The notes under the pieces are model-generated. The model was not told the DNA's origin, ran no database searches, and saw only the letters and a program-made list of their open reading frames with translations. Source: Aestuariirhabdus litorea (GTDB lineage Bacteria > Pseudomonadota > Gammaproteobacteria > Pseudomonadales > Aestuariirhabdaceae). Taken from it: a stretch of 64,000 nt of DNA. Within the stretch, counting starts at the first letter, position 1. Every line of letters begins with the position of its first letter. The position numbers and the translations under genes were made by a program. This document shows positions 16,366 to 25,915 of the stretch, piece after piece. The stretch lies in NCBI RefSeq assembly GCF_003864255.1, contig NZ_QWEZ01000002.1, positions 248,001-312,000 of the forward strand, in the 5' to 3' direction.

Positions 16366-17187
16366 CTAGCTGCCGAGCAGGCTTTTCCAGTGGATTCCGG
16401 GATCCCCCACCACATAAAACCAGGGGTTGAGCAGCTCCGCTTTGGTGTTGTACCTGAGGGGATTAAAGTCGGCATCCAGCACGGCCCCTCCCGCGGCTTC
16501 AACCACCGCCTGGGCGGCGGCAGTATCCCACTCGCAAGTCGGTGCCAAACGTGGATAAAGGTCCGCTTCACCCTCAGCCACCAGGCATAGCTTGAGTGAG
16601 CTCCCCATGCTGGTATCGGTCAATTTGCCCATGCTCGCCAGCCGGTCGAGGCAGCCCTGTAACGCCTCCCCTCTATGGTTACGGCTGGCCACGGCGACTA
16701 TGCCCTGAGAAGGGTCAAAGGCCCGGGTTTTAATAGGGCTCACAACCCCGTTACGCTCCACACTGGCCCCAGCCCCCAGCACCCCGCGGTAGCAGACCCG
16801 CGAAGGTGGAACAAACACAACCCCCAGTACCGCCCGCCGCTCCTCAATCAGGGCGATATTCACCGTAAACTCACCGTTGCGGTTGATAAACTCCTTGGTG
16901 CCATCCAACGGGTCCACCAGCCAGTATCTGGACCACTGCTGGCGCTCGGACCAGGGCATATCGGCATCCTCCTCTGACAGTACCGGGATCTCAGGCGCCA
17001 GGGCCTTCAGCCCCGCGACAATGATGCGGTGGGCCGCCAGGTCCGCCTCGGTGAGGGGGGATTCATCCTCTTTGACCTGCACCCCGTGATCATCGCGCTG
17101 ATACACCTGCATGATCGCTTCGCCGGCCTGGGCCGCTATCCGGCACACGCCGGGAAGTAGTTCTGTTGCTTGCATAGTCCTGTCCAT
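16366..17187 (-). CDS. cysQ: 3'(2'),5'-bisphosphate nucleotidase CysQ
   Basis: A 273-residue inositol-monophosphatase-fold enzyme that hydrolyses PAP/PAPS-type 3',5'-bisphosphates during sulfate assimilation. Metal-binding motifs are intact: SEEDA near residue 71, DPLDGTKEF at 92-100 (followed by INRNGEFTVNIALIE, a CysQ hallmark) and CEWDTAAAQAVVEAAGG near the C-terminus. The ATG overlaps the TAA stop of nudE (TAATG), so the two are translationally coupled. A nudE-cysQ pair is common in gammaproteobacteria. Confidence 0.95.
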   Translation of the reverse strand: MDRTMQATELLPGVCRIAAQAGEAIMQVYQRDDHGVQVKEDESPLTEADLAAHRIIVAGLKALAPEIPVLSEEDADMPWSERQQWSRYWLVDPLDGTKEFINRNGEFTVNIALIEERRAVLGVVFVPPSRVCYRGVLGAGASVERNGVVSPIKTRAFDPSQGIVAVASRNHRGEALQGCLDRLASMGKLTDTSMGSSLKLCLVAEGEADLYPRLAPTCEWDTAAAQAVVEAAGGAVLDADFNPLRYNTKAELLNPWFYVVGDPGIHWKSLLGS

Positions 17188-17759
17188 TAAATGGTTGATT
17201 GCACATCACCCTGGGGGCTGCGCAACAGGTCCCGGGCCATATAGAGCGCCACCATGGCGCGGGCCTCGGTAAAGTCGGGGCGCTGCACCAGCTCCGGCAG
17301 CTGGTCGAAATGAAACACATGCACACCCAGCGGCTCAGGCTCGTCGCCCTCCAGGCGCATCTCGTAGAGGTCGCGGGCCACCACCACCTGCATACGGTGG
17401 CTCATGTAGTTGGGGGACAGGCTTAGCTCAGTAAGCAGCTCCAGCTTGTGGGCACCGTACCCCGCCTCCTCCATCAGTTCGCGATTAGCCCCCTCAAGCA
17501 AGGACTCACCGGGCTCCACCAACCCCTTAGGCAGGCTCAACTGATAGTCCTCGGTGCCCGCTGCATACTCTTCGATCATGACAAACCGCTGGTCGTCGAG
17601 CAAAGGTAACACCATCACCGCCGCATGGCCGGTATTAAAGCCAACCAGGCGCTCGTAGGTGCGCTCGACACCATTGCTGAAGCGAAGCCCCATCTCCTCG
17701 ACACGAAACAAACGGGTACGGGCCACTTCCCGGCTATGCAACACTTTGGGTTTGGACAA
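17187..17759 (-). CDS. nudE: ADP compounds hydrolase NudE
   Basis: A 190-residue Nudix hydrolase close in length to E. coli NudE. It probably starts at TTG 17759, preceded by AGGAG at six bases (N-terminus SKPKVLHSREVARTRLFRVE). The Nudix box GLVEPGESLLEGANRELMEEAGY fits GX5EX7REUXEEXGU exactly. NudE cleaves ADP-ribose, NADH and Ap3A. The frame is open further upstream to 18188, but that part runs antisense through yrfG and is not coding. It is divergent from yrfG and coupled to cysQ downstream. Confidence 0.93.
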   Translation of the reverse strand: MSKPKVLHSREVARTRLFRVEEMGLRFSNGVERTYERLVGFNTGHAAVMVLPLLDDQRFVMIEEYAAGTEDYQLSLPKGLVEPGESLLEGANRELMEEAGYGAHKLELLTELSLSPNYMSHRMQVVVARDLYEMRLEGDEPEPLGVHVFHFDQLPELVQRPDFTEARAMVALYMARDLLRSPQGDVQSTI

Positions 17760-17834
17760 GGGACTCTCCTGACTCTGCACTCCATGGTGCGCCGTAGTAT
17801 ACTGCCTTGTCGCCGCTATACAGAAACGGATGCC

Positions 17835-18491
17835 ATGATTGACTGGAAAACCATCGATACCGTGCTGCTCGATATGGACGGTACCCTGCTGGACCTGCAT
17901 TTCGACAACCGCTTCTGGCTGGAGCACGTGCCCACCCATTACGCGCGCCAGTACGACATGAGCCTTGAGCAGGCCAAAACGGAGCTCTACCGCCGCTTCG
18001 AAGACCGCCAGGGGCAGCTCGAGTGGTACTGCCTGGACTACTGGCAAGCCGAGCTCAAACTCGACCTGCTCACCATGAAGCGAGAGCTGGCCCACCTGAT
18101 CAGCCTGCGCCCTGGCGCCGAAGCCTTCCTGGCTGCGCTGCAACGCTCCAGCAAACGGGTGGTGATGATCACCAACGCCCACCAGCAAAGCCTATCCCTC
18201 AAGCTGGAAAAGGCCTCCCTGGGCCAATACTTCGATCTCATGATCAGCTCCCACCAATACGGTTTTGCCAAGGAGCACCCGCAGTTTTGGCCCGCCCTGC
18301 AGGCCGATATCGGCATCGACCCCAAACGCTGCCTGTTTATCGATGACAGTCTTCCGGTGTTACGCAGCGGGCAGCGCTGGGGCATTGCCGAACTGATCGC
18401 CATCAGCCACCCGGACAGCCAGGGCAGTGCCAAGAACACCGAAGAGTTTGCCGCCGTTAACGATTTTACCGAACTGCTTCCGATCGAATAG
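17835..18491 (+). CDS. yrfG: HAD-family GMP/IMP nucleotidase (YrfG-like)
   Basis: A 218-residue haloacid dehalogenase-fold phosphatase. Motif I is DMDGTLLDL (nucleophile Asp13, acid Asp15), motif II ITNAH near residue 113, and motif IV FIDDSLPVL near 172. The N-terminal MIDWKTIDTVLLDMDGTLLDLHFDNRFW and the position next to nudE and hslR match E. coli YrfG. It is followed 12 bases later by hslR. Confidence 0.9.
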   Translation: MIDWKTIDTVLLDMDGTLLDLHFDNRFWLEHVPTHYARQYDMSLEQAKTELYRRFEDRQGQLEWYCLDYWQAELKLDLLTMKRELAHLISLRPGAEAFLAALQRSSKRVVMITNAHQQSLSLKLEKASLGQYFDLMISSHQYGFAKEHPQFWPALQADIGIDPKRCLFIDDSLPVLRSGQRWGIAELIAISHPDSQGSAKNTEEFAAVNDFTELLPIE

Positions 18492-18503
18492 AAGGACCCC
18501 TCA

Positions 18504-18902
18504 ATGCCCCAGGCCGATGACAGCAAACCCCGCCTCGATAAATGGTTGTGGGCTGCCCGCTTTTTCAAGACCCGCTCGCTGGCCAAGCAGGCAGTGGAGG
18601 GGGGCAAGGTGCACTACAATGGCGCCCGCACCAAACCCAGCAAGGAGCCCAAAGTGGGGGATCTGCTGAAGATCCGCCAGGGGCTGGATGACCTTGAGGT
18701 GGAGATCGTCGCGATCTCCGAGCAGCGCCGCGGCGCCCCTGAAGCGCAGCGTCTCTACCGCGAAAGCGACACCAGCATCAAAAAGCGCGAAGCGGCCGCC
18801 GCCCAGCGCAAGGCGTTGCGGGGGAACTCGCCGGCCACCGCTGGCCGCCCCACTAAAAAACAGCGGCGGGACATTCGCCATTTCCACGACCAGAACCACT
18901 AG
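18504..18902 (+). CDS. hslR: Heat shock protein 15 (ribosome-associated, S4 domain)
   Basis: A 132-residue RNA-binding protein. The S4 domain occupies residues 10-60 (RLDKWLWAARFFKTRSLAKQAVEGGKV), followed by a long basic tail with KKREAAAAQRK and KKQRRDIRHF, typical of Hsp15. Hsp15 rescues stalled 50S subunits carrying nascent chains. It is in tandem with yrfG, as in E. coli. Its last four bases overlap the convergent RND gene. Confidence 0.95.
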   Translation: MPQADDSKPRLDKWLWAARFFKTRSLAKQAVEGGKVHYNGARTKPSKEPKVGDLLKIRQGLDDLEVEIVAISEQRRGAPEAQRLYRESDTSIKKREAAAAQRKALRGNSPATAGRPTKKQRRDIRHFHDQNH

Positions 18903-21900
18903 CCAGACCGCTTGGCAGACTCCGGGGTCATCAGCTTATAGAGTACCGGCACTACGTAGAGCGTCAGTACCGAGGAGGAGATGAGGCCGCCGATAATGGT
19001 CCATCCCAGGGGGGCCCAAAGGGTGCTGGAGGAGAGGGTGAGGGGCAGCAATCCACCGACCGTGGTCAAGGTGGTGAGGAGGATGGGGACTAGGCGGGTC
19101 TTGCCCGACTCCAGCGCGGCCGCCTGCACCGACAAGCCCCGGGAGCGGAGCTGGTTGGCGTAGTCCACCAGAATAATTGAGTTATTGACCACGATACCCA
19201 CCAGCGAACTGAAGCCGATAAAGGCCATAAACGAGAAGGTATTGCCGGTCAGCAGCAGGCAGAAGATCACCCCGATGATGGCAAAAGGGATGGCGGCGAA
19301 CACGATCAACGGCTGCAGGAAGGAGCGGAACTGCAAGACCAGCACCGCGAAGATCCCCAACAGGGCGATCATCAGCGCCTTGGTGATGCCGGCAAAGGAC
19401 TCCTCCCGCTGCTGCTCCTCTCCCCCGATTCGATACCCGTAACCCGGTGGCCAGTCTACTCCATCGAGCCTGGCGGCGATGTTAGCGGTCACTTCGGCCA
19501 CCCGGTAGCCGCGCGCCACATCGGCCGTTACCAGCGTGGTGCGCTCCAGGTTCAGGTGGCGAAAGCTGGCCTGTCCCGGCACCGGCAACATACGGGCCAC
19601 ATGCCGCAGGGGTACCGTAGCACCGCCCAGGCCCGTGACGGTCACCCGGTCAAAGTCATCCAGTGAGGGTTTATCGTTGTCGGCCAGTCTGACCAGAATA
19701 TCGTATTCATCCCCCAGCTCATCGCGCATGTTACCCACCGTGGTCCCCACCAGGGAGGTGCGTACCGAGCGATCGATGGTCACCAGGGGAATCCCCAACA
19801 GTCCCGCCTTGTCGCGATTGATGTCCACCAACAGGTCGGTTTTGTAGTTACCGGTCGGGTTATCCACATTAACAGCGCCGGGTTCTCCCCGCACCGCCTC
19901 CTCCACCTGCAGGCTGAGTTCCTTGAGGGTATCTATATTATCCCCGACCACCCAGATGGCGACGGCGGCATCAATCGGAGGCCCCTGGGTAAACTCCTTC
20001 ACCTCAAACTCCACCCCCGGCACCCCGGCCAGCTGCTCCCGCAACTGCTCCACCACCGTCGCGACCTGCGGCTGGTGCTGCTGGTGAAACTGCACAAACA
20101 GCTGGGCATAGTTAGGGGTCTCCCGCTTGGGCCTGATGTTGTAGTAGACCCGCGGATTTCCGCGCCCGATATTGGTGGTGACGCTGGCGACCTCCGGCAG
20201 GCCGAGCAGGCGCTCCTCCGCTAATAGCGCCAGGCGCCGGGTATGGTCGTAGCTGGTACCGTCGGGAGGGCGTACATCCACCATAAACTGGGGCTTTTCT
20301 GCCTTGGGAAACAGGCTCACCCCAACCGCACCGAAAAAGGTAAGGCTGTAGGCAAAGACCGCAAGGGCCAGCGCCAGTAGCAACAGGGGAAAGCGCAGCG
20401 AGAGTCCCAGCAGAGGGCCATAGAGGTAACGGATAAAGCGTTCCAGCAACCAGGGGATCGGGTTAAGGGTAAAGCGTCGCGCTGTGGGAGGGCGCAAAAA
20501 CCGGCTCGACAGCAGCGGGGTAAAGGTGAGCGCCACCAGCAGCGAGGCGGTCAGCGTAAAGACCACCGCCACCGGCAGTGAGCGAATGAACTGCCCGGTC
20601 GGGCCCTGCAACATCATCATGGGTACAAAGGCCAGCAGGGTGGTGGCGGTACCGCTGGCCACCGCCCAGCCCATCTGGCTGGTGCCACGGATGGCGGCCT
20701 GTTGCGTTTTTTCCCCCTCGGCCAGCAAGCGACCAATGTTTTCGGTGATGACGATGGCATTGTCCACCAGCAGCCCCAGCGCGATCACCAGCCCGGCGAT
20801 GGTCATCTGTTGCAGGCCATAGCCGGCCACATCGATCCAGCCGATCGCAATCATCATCGACACCGGGATCGCCAGCACCACCACCAGGCTTTGGCGGATA
20901 CTCAGTACCAGCAGCACCACAATGCCAACCAGCCCCAACCCCTGCAGCAGGTTGCCGGTGAGTACCGTCACCATTTTCTGAACGCTACCGGTCTGGTCGA
21001 AGACCACCGCACTGGTCACCCCTTCAGGAAGGTCGTCCTGAAAGCGCCCCAGGGTCTCGCGCACGCCCTCAACCACACTGAAGATGTTGGTGCCATCGCG
21101 CTGCGCAACCGATACCAGCACCGCCCGTTTACCATCGACCCGGGCCTCATGGGTGGGATCGGCGTCGGCAAATTCCACCTCGGCGATATCCCCCACAAAG
21201 ACGATGTGGTCGCCGATCGCCTTGACCGTGGTGCTACGGATATCCTCAATGCTTTTAAAGTCGCCGCTGGTACGCACGGTAAAGCGCCGATTGCCGGCAT
21301 CCACATGCCCTCCCGGCACGTTAACCGCGGCCGCCTGCACCGCTTCCAGCAGGTTATCCAGAGAAATACCCAGATGCCCCATGCGCTCCAGGTCGGCCCG
21401 AATCTGCACCTGCTGATCCGGTATGGCCCAGACGTCCGCCTGCTTCACCCCCGGACTCGCCTCCAGGCGAGTCTCCAGTCGCTCGGCAATCCGTTTGAGG
21501 TCCCGATAAGGGGCGCTCTCAGAGAGCAGCGCCACCATCATGATGTTGACGTCGGAAGGGGAGATCCTCAGCGCCTCCAGGCGCAGCAGGTCGGCAGGCA
21601 ACTGATCACGCACCTGCGCCATCGCCTGTACCACATCGTCGTAGTAGTCTTCGGCCTCCTCGAGTTCGTGAAACTCGATGTGGGTGAGGCTGAGGCCATC
21701 CTCGATGACGGTTTTGATCTCCTTTACATCATCGAGGCTGTTGAGGGCTTCCTCGATCGGGTCCACCACCAGCTTTTCCATATCCTGGGGGGTAGTACCC
21801 GGATAAACCGCGATCACATCGGCCATCGCCAGGGTCACCTGGGGATCTTCGGAGCGGGGCATGGTCAGCAGGGAGATCCCCCCCAGCACGACCCCAAGCA

Positions 21901-21955
21901 GCACCACCACCAGAGTAAACTGATAGTTGTTGACCGCAAGACGAGGAATCCTCAT
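18899..21955 (-). CDS. RND-family efflux transporter, inner membrane pump
   Basis: A 1018-residue AcrB/HAE-type RND protein with the expected 12-helix layout: one N-terminal helix, a periplasmic loop (residues ~35-320), helices 2-7, a second loop and helices 8-12. Helix 4 has GLVIALGLLVDNAIVITENI, where the proton-relay Asp-Asp of AcrB is Asp-Asn. Helix 10 carries VGIVVNNSIILVDYANQLR. The N-terminus (IPRLAVNNYQFTLVVVLLGVVLGG) is that of the group working with small HlyD-type adaptors. It is in an operon with the adaptor gene 15 bases upstream. No outer-membrane channel gene is nearby, so a TolC-like protein must be shared. Confidence 0.94.
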   Translation of the reverse strand: MRIPRLAVNNYQFTLVVVLLGVVLGGISLLTMPRSEDPQVTLAMADVIAVYPGTTPQDMEKLVVDPIEEALNSLDDVKEIKTVIEDGLSLTHIEFHELEEAEDYYDDVVQAMAQVRDQLPADLLRLEALRISPSDVNIMMVALLSESAPYRDLKRIAERLETRLEASPGVKQADVWAIPDQQVQIRADLERMGHLGISLDNLLEAVQAAAVNVPGGHVDAGNRRFTVRTSGDFKSIEDIRSTTVKAIGDHIVFVGDIAEVEFADADPTHEARVDGKRAVLVSVAQRDGTNIFSVVEGVRETLGRFQDDLPEGVTSAVVFDQTGSVQKMVTVLTGNLLQGLGLVGIVVLLVLSIRQSLVVVLAIPVSMMIAIGWIDVAGYGLQQMTIAGLVIALGLLVDNAIVITENIGRLLAEGEKTQQAAIRGTSQMGWAVASGTATTLLAFVPMMMLQGPTGQFIRSLPVAVVFTLTASLLVALTFTPLLSSRFLRPPTARRFTLNPIPWLLERFIRYLYGPLLGLSLRFPLLLLALALAVFAYSLTFFGAVGVSLFPKAEKPQFMVDVRPPDGTSYDHTRRLALLAEERLLGLPEVASVTTNIGRGNPRVYYNIRPKRETPNYAQLFVQFHQQHQPQVATVVEQLREQLAGVPGVEFEVKEFTQGPPIDAAVAIWVVGDNIDTLKELSLQVEEAVRGEPGAVNVDNPTGNYKTDLLVDINRDKAGLLGIPLVTIDRSVRTSLVGTTVGNMRDELGDEYDILVRLADNDKPSLDDFDRVTVTGLGGATVPLRHVARMLPVPGQASFRHLNLERTTLVTADVARGYRVAEVTANIAARLDGVDWPPGYGYRIGGEEQQREESFAGITKALMIALLGIFAVLVLQFRSFLQPLIVFAAIPFAIIGVIFCLLLTGNTFSFMAFIGFSSLVGIVVNNSIILVDYANQLRSRGLSVQAAALESGKTRLVPILLTTLTTVGGLLPLTLSSSTLWAPLGWTIIGGLISSSVLTLYVVPVLYKLMTPESAKRSG

Positions 21956-21970
21956 TCGTGATCCGTCCCC

Positions 21971-23032
21971 CTAGTGCGACAGTTGCACGCGCAAGCCTTC
22001 ACGCATATAGGGCGCCCCTTCGGTAACCACCTGTTGGACCCCCTCCAGTCCGGCACTCACCGCCAGTTCGGTATGCACCAGGTCGACGATATTGATGGTG
22101 CGACGGCTGACCCGCCCGCTCTGTCGATCGTAGGCGAACACCAGCCCCAGTCGCTCATTGGCTCCCACCAGCGCTTCAATGGGGATATAGGCATACTCGG
22201 GGGTGCTACTGGGCAATATATCCACACGCACCACAAAGCCCGAGCGCAAGGGCCGGGTTTCCGCCGGCAGGCTGATCTCTACCTCGAAGGTGCCAGTGGC
22301 CGGGTCGGCGGCCGCTGCGATTCGGCTCACCTCGCCCCGTAACAGCTCCCCGGGATAGGGGTCCATCCGCAGCTCGGCGGGATCGCCCAATCGCACCCGC
22401 ACCACATCGCGATCCGCCAACCCCACCTTGACGATCCAGCCCTGTTCCTCTCCGGCCACTACAAACACCGGCGCACCAGAGCTGACCAGCTCATTGACCT
22501 CTATCTCACGCTGCAGCACGCGCCCCGAAAAGGGTGCCTTGATGACCGACAGCCGCCGGTTGAAACGGGCGATATTCAGCGCCGATTGCGCAACCTCGAG
22601 TGCAGTCTGGGCATTTTCCAGCTGCTGCAGCGGAATCACCCTCTTTTTATAGAGGTCCTGTAAACGTTTCAGGTCCCGAGCCGCCTGATCCACGCTCGAG
22701 GCAGCGGATGCCACCTGGGCATTAAGCTCCTCAAGGTCCAGGGCCGCTAGCTCCTGCCCCTCTTCAATAGCATCGCCGACATCCACCGCCACCGAGGAGA
22801 CCAGTCCACTGGTCTTGAAGGAGAGGCGAGTTTCGGTCTGGTAGGCGAGCCGGCCGCTGGTTCTGATCGGAAGGCTGCGACTGTCCCGTATCACAGGGGC
22901 GATTTCGATGGTGATACTTTTCACCGCCTCGCTGGGCTGGGCCCGCAGACCCGAGACCGGGGTCAGCAGCAGGGCAACCAGCAGACAGGTACTGCACAAG
23001 AGCGTCGCTGGGCTATCTGTCGGTATCTGCAT
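21971..23032 (-). CDS. RND efflux periplasmic adaptor (MFP/HlyD family)
   Basis: A 353-residue exported protein with an N-terminal signal (LLCSTCLLVALLLTPVSGLRA). The barrel-sandwich (lipoyl) halves are FKTSGLVSSVAVDVGDAIEEGQELAALD and IKAPFSGRVLQREIEVNELVSSGAPVFVVA. Between them lies a short coiled-coil hairpin (ASAASSVDQAARDLKRLQDLYKKRVIPLQQLENAQTALEVAQ). A beta-barrel and membrane-proximal domain follow. It links the RND pump to an outer-membrane channel. It begins the two-gene operon inserted between hslR and hslO. Confidence 0.93.
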   Translation of the reverse strand: MQIPTDSPATLLCSTCLLVALLLTPVSGLRAQPSEAVKSITIEIAPVIRDSRSLPIRTSGRLAYQTETRLSFKTSGLVSSVAVDVGDAIEEGQELAALDLEELNAQVASAASSVDQAARDLKRLQDLYKKRVIPLQQLENAQTALEVAQSALNIARFNRRLSVIKAPFSGRVLQREIEVNELVSSGAPVFVVAGEEQGWIVKVGLADRDVVRVRLGDPAELRMDPYPGELLRGEVSRIAAAADPATGTFEVEISLPAETRPLRSGFVVRVDILPSSTPEYAYIPIEALVGANERLGLVFAYDRQSGRVSRRTINIVDLVHTELAVSAGLEGVQQVVTEGAPYMREGLRVQLSH

Positions 23033-23127
23033 CCTGCCTCACAACGGACTCAGGGTCCGCCAGGTTCCTCTGTTCGACCGACTCGTCCCAAGGGGGTACC
23101 GAATCGCTCCCACTCGCCGTTCAGGCA

Positions 23128-23155
23128 TTGTAAAACGCTATACTGCTCCCATATA
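23128..23155 (+). promoter_or_regulatory. Possible sigma-32 (heat shock) promoter of hslO
   Basis: TTGTAAA (23128-23134) and CCCATATA (23148-23155) are separated by 13 bases, resembling the CTTGAAA-N13-15-CCCCATNT consensus. A heat-shock promoter would suit hslO. The -35 match is partial, so this is tentative. Confidence 0.35.
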
Positions 23156-23161
23156 GGGAGC
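23145..23161 (+). other. Small hairpin in the hslO leader
   Basis: GCTCCC, loop ATATA, GGGAGC: a perfect 6-bp stem overlapping the proposed -10 region of hslO. Without a U-tract it is not a terminator. Confidence 0.35.
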
Positions 23162-23189
23162 TTCGAATCCCCAACAGTATAGGTAATCC

Positions 23190-24062
23190 ATGAGCAGTCA
23201 CGACCTCAGCCAGCGATTTATCTTCGACGACACCGACACTCGCGGCCAGCTGGTCCGCCTCGATGACAGCTACCGCGCCGCTCTGGCTGCTCACCAATAC
23301 CCCCCGGCCATCCACCAGCTACTGGGGGAGCTGTGCGCCTGCGCGGTGCTGCTCAGTGCCACCCTCAAGTTTGAGGGCACCCTGACTCTGCAAGCCCGCA
23401 GTGCAGGCCCCCTGAGCCTGCTGATGGTTGAGATCAACCACCATGACCAGTTCCGCGCCCTTGCCCGCTACGAAGGCAGCGATCCTCAGGGCTCACTGCA
23501 AACCCTTATGCCCGCGGGACAGCTGGCGATCACCATCGACCCCGAGCAGGGCAAGCGCTACCAGGGCATCGTCCCTTTCGATGGCACCAGCCTGGCGGAT
23601 TGCTTCAGCCACTACTTTGCCCAGTCAGAGCAACTGCCGACTCGCCTGTGGTTACAGGCTGACGGGCAGACCGCCTTTGGACTGCTGTTACAGGAACTCC
23701 CGGCCAGCGAAGGGCGGGATAAAGCGACCGCTGACGATGATTGGCAGCGCCTGGTGCTGTTGGCCGATACCCTCTCGGCGGAGGAGATGCTTGAGCTGCC
23801 GGTGGATGAGCTACTGCACCGCCTCTACCATGAAGAGCAACTGCGCCTGTTCGAGCCCGCCACCGTCAGCTTCCACTGCAACTGCTCCCATGAGCGCACC
23901 GCAAGGGCACTGTATGGGCTCGGCGAGGAGGAGGTACGCAAGCTGCTGGAGGAGCAGCCGGTGATCGAGGTGGATTGCCAGTTCTGCAGTGCCCGCTACC
24001 ACTTTAGCGCCAAGCAGGTTGATGAGCTCTTCAACGCCCCTCCCGGTGGCCGGCTGCATTGA
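23190..24062 (+). CDS. hslO: Redox-regulated chaperone Hsp33
   Basis: A 290-residue cytoplasmic holdase activated by oxidation. The C-terminal zinc site has the four expected cysteines Cys230-X-Cys232 (HCNCSHER) and Cys263-XX-Cys266 (DCQFCSARYHF). The N-terminal region (RFIFDDTDTRGQLVRLDDSY) and the linker are typical. Under oxidative stress disulfides form, zinc is released and unfolded proteins are bound. In E. coli it follows hslR directly; here an RND operon on the other strand separates them. Confidence 0.96.
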   Translation: MSSHDLSQRFIFDDTDTRGQLVRLDDSYRAALAAHQYPPAIHQLLGELCACAVLLSATLKFEGTLTLQARSAGPLSLLMVEINHHDQFRALARYEGSDPQGSLQTLMPAGQLAITIDPEQGKRYQGIVPFDGTSLADCFSHYFAQSEQLPTRLWLQADGQTAFGLLLQELPASEGRDKATADDDWQRLVLLADTLSAEEMLELPVDELLHRLYHEEQLRLFEPATVSFHCNCSHERTARALYGLGEEEVRKLLEEQPVIEVDCQFCSARYHFSAKQVDELFNAPPGGRLH

Positions 24063-24073
24063 GTTTTGCGCCA

Positions 24074-24121
24074 CCCCAAAGCCCCCTGAGACCCCAGTAT
24101 TGGTGGGCTTTTGGGGGGCTT
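24074..24121 (+). terminator. GC-rich hairpin after hslO (possible terminator)
   Basis: CCCCAAAGCCC (24074-24084) can pair with GGGCTTTTGGGG (24105-24116). Alternatively AAGCCCCC (24079-24086) pairs with GGGGGGCTT further along. There is no proper T-tract, so the terminator call is weak; the two structures are mutually exclusive. Confidence 0.4.
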
Positions 24122-24279
24122 AATCGGGTAGGTAAATCCGCCCTTCGCACTGGCTCATTTTTTTTGGCATAATTGCCTGCCCTAAATTTTAGTATAGGTC
24201 CGCCGGAGTCCCCACAGAGCGACAGTGCCGACCCCAATTCTGCAGATACATCGGCTCAGGCCGGCGAGGAATAATCGAT

Positions 24280-25833
24280 ATGACACAGGGTATTGGTGGT
24301 AACACCACGCATACTAATCTGACAGCCGCGCAGCTCGTCGAGCTCGCGCTTGCTCGGGGTGAGGGCAAGCTGGCCGCCAACGGATCACTGGTCGTCGAGA
24401 CCGGTATTCGCACCGGCCGTTCTCCGAAGGACCGCTTTATTGTCGACGAGCCCAGCACCAGTGACCAGATTCACTGGGGGCCGATCAACCGCCCCTTCGA
24501 CGCTGATAAGTTCGATGCCCTGTGGGATCGTGTGACCCGTTTCCTCTCCGAGCGGGAGTCCTTCGTGCAGGAGCTCCACGTCGGGGCCGATCCGGAGCAC
24601 TACTTGCCCATCAAGATGACCACCGCGACCGCCTGGCAAAACCTGTTCGGTCGTAACCTGTTCGTGCGCCCCGACGGGTTCAACCCCGCCGGCAAAGAGT
24701 GCTGGGAGATCCTCAACGTTGCCGACTTCGTCTGCGACCCTGAGCGCGATGGCACCAACAGCGACGGCGCCGTCATCATCAATTTCGCCGCCCGCAAGGT
24801 GCTGCTCGCGGGCATGCGCTACGCCGGCGAGATGAAGAAAGCGATGTTCTCGGTACAGAACTTCCTGCTGCCGGCCAAGGATGTGCTACCGATGCACTGC
24901 TCGGCCAACGTGGGCGAGGATGGCGAAACCTGCCTCTTCTTCGGCCTTTCGGGTACCGGCAAAACCACCCTCTCCGCCGACGAGAACCGTTTCCTGATCG
25001 GGGATGACGAGCACGGCTGGGGCAAGGGCACCGTCTTCAACATTGAAGGGGGATGCTACGCCAAGTGCATCGACCTCAGCCAGAAGAACGAGCCGGTGAT
25101 CTGGAACGCGATCCGTTTCGGCGCCATCGTCGAGAACGTGACCATCGACCCGCACACCCGCGAGCCCGACTACAAGGACGTCTCCCTGACGGAGAACAGC
25201 CGCTGCGCCTATCCGCTGGAGCACGTCGAAAAGCGGGTCATCGAGAACCGTGCCGGCGAGCCCAAGGCGATCGTTTTCCTCACCTGCGACATGACCGGGG
25301 TGCTGCCACCGGTATCCATCCTCTCGAAAGAGGCTGCGGCCTACCACTTCCTTAGTGGCTACACCGCTCTAGTGGGTTCCACCGAGATGGGTGCCGGCCC
25401 GGGCCTCAAATCCACCTTCTCCACCTGCTTCGGTGCCCCCTTCTTCCCGCGCCCCGCCGGCGTTTACGCCGAGCTGCTGATGAAACGTGTGGTCGAGTTT
25501 GGCAGCCAGGTCTACCTGGTCAACACCGGCTGGACCGGTGGCGCCAATGGTAAGGGCGGACAGCGCTTCAGCATTCCGACCACCCGTGCAGTGATCTCCG
25601 CCATCCAGAGCGGTGCGCTGGTGAATGCCGAGACCGAGACCCTGCCGATCTTTAACCTGCAGATACCCAAGCAGGTCGAAGGGGTCGACAGCACGCTGCT
25701 CAACCCCCGTGCCGCCTGGTCCGACACCGCTGCCTATGATGCGGCCGCCGCCGACCTGGCCAAGCAGTTTATCGACAACTTCACCAAATTTGAGGTCTCT
25801 GCGGAGATCGTCAGCGCAGGCCCGCAACTCTAA
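24280..25833 (+). CDS. pckA: Phosphoenolpyruvate carboxykinase (ATP)
   Basis: A 517-residue gluconeogenic enzyme converting oxaloacetate and ATP to PEP, CO2 and ADP. The kinase P-loop [13 protein letters not shown] lies near residue 224, followed by the metal site [10 protein letters not shown] and [28 protein letters not shown] near the N-terminus and the arginine-containing [11 protein letters not shown] complete the active site. A GAGGAA ribosome binding site precedes the ATG. Its place after hslO is conserved with enterics. The gene has its own terminator. Confidence 0.97.
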   Translation: MTQGIGGNTTHTNLTAAQLVELALARGEGKLAANGSLVVETGIRTGRSPKDRFIVDEPSTSDQIHWGPINRPFDADKFDALWDRVTRFLSERESFVQELHVGADPEHYLPIKMTTATAWQNLFGRNLFVRPDGFNPAGKECWEILNVADFVCDPERDGTNSDGAVIINFAARKVLLAGMRYAGEMKKAMFSVQNFLLPAKDVLPMHCSANVGEDGETCLFFGLSGTGKTTLSADENRFLIGDDEHGWGKGTVFNIEGGCYAKCIDLSQKNEPVIWNAIRFGAIVENVTIDPHTREPDYKDVSLTENSRCAYPLEHVEKRVIENRAGEPKAIVFLTCDMTGVLPPVSILSKEAAAYHFLSGYTALVGSTEMGAGPGLKSTFSTCFGAPFFPRPAGVYAELLMKRVVEFGSQVYLVNTGWTGGANGKGGQRFSIPTTRAVISAIQSGALVNAETETLPIFNLQIPKQVEGVDSTLLNPRAAWSDTAAYDAAAADLAKQFIDNFTKFEVSAEIVSAGPQL

Positions 25834-25851
25834 GCCTGCTGCCGTGAACGG

Positions 25852-25875
25852 AAGGGGGCTTCGGCCCCCTTTTTT
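25852..25875 (+). terminator. Rho-independent terminator of pckA
   Basis: GGGGGC, loop TTCG, GCCCCC followed by TTTTTT, with AA in front. A compact, strong terminator 20 bases after the stop. Confidence 0.93.
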
Positions 25876-25915
25876 GATTGTCCCCATGACCCTCTCAGGA
25901 ACTCCCGACCCGACT

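Noticed and set aside
17760-18188. Upstream extension of the nudE reading frame
   Set aside because: This part is the antisense of yrfG and lacks a ribosome binding site. The conserved NudE N-terminus begins at TTG 17759 with AGGAG in front.
20702-21961. Long plus-strand ORF (419 residues) opposite the RND pump gene
   Set aside because: It is rich in His, Gln, Arg and Pro, as expected from an antisense shadow of a GC-rich coding sequence. The minus-strand RND protein is unmistakable.
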